NCBI RefSeq assembly: GCF_932276165.1
Contig: NC_063987.1
Location: 7,626,001-7,690,000 of the forward strand
Direction: 5' to 3'
Length of the DNA stretch: 64,000 bases
Origin: Plutella xylostella
Lineage: Eukaryota > Arthropoda > Insecta > Lepidoptera > Plutellidae
Shown here piece by piece: positions 61,322 through 64,000 of this stretch (position 1 is the stretch's first letter; each line of letters opens with the position of its first letter). Below the pieces are notes generated by a model that saw only the letters and a list, made by a program, of their open reading frames with translations, was not told where the DNA came from and did no database searches. The position numbers and the translations under genes were made by a program.

Positions 61322-61404
61322 CACTGAAAATGAGCAATGATAAAGTTCAACCAGCCATTGGCGTTGCATAATCTTGTCACTGGAACTTTTTCATTGATCG
61401 CGAG
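61322..61404. mobile_element. TA-MITE, CACTC family, 83-bp miniature
   Basis: The left end CACTGAAAATGAGCAATG and right end TTTTTCATTGATCGCGAG are almost back to back, with TA on both sides (61320-61321, 61405-61406). It is an internal-deletion derivative. Confidence 0.55.
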
Positions 61405-62183
61405 TATAATTAGTATTATTTTTATTGTCCTGTTAAGATCATTGAGTTTAAGGGTCTGCAATAGGGAATCGAGGGTTGGCATTGTCATAGAATTATGTAG
61501 TAAATGATGCTCTACAGCCTTGAAAAAAATCACACAGGTAGTTGAAGAGTCTAGCTAGGTGCTGAATCATTCGAATTTAAGTAAATGATTATGGATAACT
61601 GTAAATTAATTTCAGAATATCAAGAAAAACCAGTCAATCACACTTCCGTATTGTAACAACTGTGTCGTAATTATTAAGAATTTTCATATGATTTTTATCA
61701 TATTATAAAGTTAAAGGCTTGGACTAGGCGCTAAATACCTTGTTTTTTAATAAACACACACTTATTTTGTGTAAATTAATCCCAAACTTGAGCAATTTTT
61801 TTCCCTCAAATCTTCATACAAATATCTATGGCGGCTTTCTGTGTTATAAAATCATAAACACAAGTGACGTTTGACTCAGTTGGCCGCTGGCCTCCAAAGA
61901 AGGGTCACGTCGGTTTAGGCAGCACTGACAGCTCGCGATCTTATCGTGTACAGATACAAAATCACTGCACATTGGTTGTCATTGCACTTTTTCAACTTTT
62001 ATGACACCAGGGCAGTTCTTCTTTTTAACCTACATAACTTAGTCTTCATCAGTTGTGAAGAAAAAATCATGAGTTTTACAAATATTTATTTATTTATTTA
62101 TATTTCAGCGTGCATTGTACAAAAAACACAACGGGTGTGCACGTTTACAAAAATATAAATTTATATTTTTGTATTTAAAATTA

Positions 62184-63468
62184 CGTTACAGAGTGGTAAA
62201 TCCGCGTGACAGAGGAGTATTTCATACGAATCTTGGCTGTCTCCCGCCACTTCATACTGCGCATATTCGATAATGTTACAAAAAATATATATGACAACAT
62301 AAAATATAAAAATTTATTTAAACTCCAGAAGATATTACCTATTTAGTAAAACAAAATATATATTTTTAAATGATTTCTGAAATATTTAAAAAAATGGTTG
62401 AAAATTTGTCTCATACTACCTAATGTTTTAGTAGTAACATTCAGTCACGTAGGTTTCCATTTAAAATATTTGTTTGAGCCACTCGTCCTTATTGCCATCA
62501 ATCTGAGTTTAAGGTCTCCTTTTCCCCTTGGTAAGATTTCCCCTTTGAGATCCAGACACCGCGTATCGGTCACCCGCAAAGTGTGACAGGAGGTGCGTGT
62601 GTTTATTCGGCGACAGCTTCGTCACGTAGGTAATTGTTAAAATAAAATACAATGAAATTATTATTTTGTTATTTACTCATTGGTAATAACAATTACTTTG
62701 AAATCAACATGTGAATATTACACTTTATGTTACTGTTTAAATGCTAATCGACTTTGCAACACATTTTACCCCTCTGTCACACGACAAATCTGTCACATTC
62801 TTACCAAACACTCCAACCTGACAATATTCATCAAAGAAAAATTGAAGAGAAACTACACGTTTTGGTTAAAGTACGAAGCGAAAGGAACGTCCAATACACT
62901 TGCGCTTCATTAATAAAAAGTTTCGTTAGTGAAAAAGCTAATTTCGTGCTATTGTTCTCAAGAACAGACGATGAATGTGGTAGACTGTTTAATATGGTGG
63001 AGAATGATTTATCGGATGTTTGATGATAACATTAAAGTCCTTCCAGCTTCTAAGGTAATTAAAAAAGGAAAGAGTATTTTTTTCAAGTTCTAAGAGCCAC
63101 TGCTGTATTTTCGAAATATGGCTGATTAAAACTTTAACAAATTACGTAATTTTCATTATGTTACTTAAATTTTAGGTTGCCGAAAATATTAATTGTGCAG
63201 ATAAACATTATTTTATGTAGTTGGAACAAATTTGTCCTTTAAGTTCCTGAAATACGGATATTTCACTCACCAGAGGTTCTCAAGTGTGATTTCATTAGTT
63301 ATACTAATAATAAAGATATCTCCAGTAAATTTTATGACTAACTTGAAACCATAATGATTAATATGTAAGTTACTAAATTATTATTTTTAAATAAAACTGT
63401 TTTATTCCAAAACGCTGCCGCATATTTAATAGAATAACAACTATGTCACATCGTTTACCACTCTGTAA
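62184..63468. mobile_element. Possible 1.3 kb TIR element
   Basis: CGTTACAGAGTGGTAAA at 62184 and TTTACCACTCTGTAACG ending near 63468 are 17-bp perfect inverted repeats. The interior has several GTGACAG/CTGTCAC words (62583, 62777, 62791). Two short plus-strand frames inside (62680-62913, 62754-63023) match nothing I recognise. No clear target duplication was found. Confidence 0.4.
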
Positions 63469-64000
63469 CGATTGGTGTCTCCTGGTAGTCAACTTATTTT
63501 TGGTCGTTTTTATATGTTATGTTATAAATAGTGCAACTTTGGAAAAATCATATTAAATTTAGTCATTGATGTTAACGTCTATGTTGTTAATTTTTTACTG
63601 TAATTAGTAGCGAAAAAATATTTATAGCAAAAACAAGCTTCATTTTAGCTGAAATTGTGACAGAGTGGTAATAACTACTTAATAAATATTTTGTTATAAC
63701 TAAAAATCCATTCTTTCATATGTTTTCTAAAATGGTATTTTGTTTATTAACGTATCAACAAAGTTTCATTTTAATCGACGAAGACTATTTCGTTAAAAAA
63801 AATAAAAGATTCTGTGACGAAGGTGTAATTTTCTTTGCCTTATCCACGTATTATGTTCTGAAAATCTTGAAAAAATACTTAAACTTCGCGGCCAACCACC
63901 TTTTTCGATAGAATAGAAATGTAGCTATCATAAAAATTATAAGAGTTCACCAAAAAGCTAATGTTATTTTTTTCAAATTCGGGATAATTTTTTATCCATT

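Larger units (their letters stand above)
58369..64000. other. AT-rich non-coding DNA
   Basis: Only a mini-MITE and a possible TIR element are visible. The start-like sequence at 60150 (CTGTCAAGATGGCGGG) stops after five codons. Confidence 0.45.

Overview
This 64 kb window is nuclear DNA from an insect, almost certainly a moth or butterfly (Lepidoptera). It is AT-rich and mostly non-coding. It carries repeats typical of lepidopteran genomes: tRNA-derived SINEs, Helitrons ending in CTAG, RTE-type LINE tails ending in GATGATG, LINE 3' tails with a GCGATAAGRCCGCC hairpin, the CCGGCCAAGTGCGAGTCGG repeat, and many MITEs with TA target duplications. Family names were assigned by eye from remembered consensus features; no database search was run.

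Three host loci can be supported, all on the minus strand. (1) A fibroblast growth factor (FGF) ligand gene occupies at least 35.1-46.9 kb. A 104-nt core exon (46841-46944) is separated by a 10.9 kb intron from the last exon (35415-35894). The FGF family signature is rebuilt only across that splice junction, and the intron lies where vertebrate FGF genes have one. The signal-peptide exon was not found. (2) A two-exon gene at 29033-30325 encodes a complete 305-residue protein with an N-terminal BED zinc finger and a C-terminal BESS motif, a likely DNA-binding regulator. (3) The first coding exon (28130-28336) of an unrecognised gene has a mitochondrial-type presequence followed by one membrane segment; its later exons were not located.

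Layout: 1-28 kb is intergenic or intronic DNA with SINEs, Helitrons, MITEs, RTE fragments and a striking 757-bp foldback element with a 9-bp target duplication (18127-18883). 28-30.7 kb holds the two compact genes. 30.9-32.5 kb is a cluster of MITE and SINE insertions. 35-47 kb is the FGF gene, whose intron carries tail-to-tail LINE 3' ends, a 1.34 kb TIR element and a CGG repeat. 47-55 kb is largely featureless apart from two MITEs and a CpG-rich patch near 54 kb that could be a promoter. 55.5-58.3 kb holds a 5'-truncated non-LTR retrotransposon with an intact 667-residue reverse-transcriptase frame. 58.4-64 kb is AT-rich with an 83-bp mini-MITE and a 1.3 kb sequence bounded by 17-bp inverted repeats.

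Most other open frames of 60-110 codons are chance frames in AT-rich DNA or antisense shadows and are not listed.
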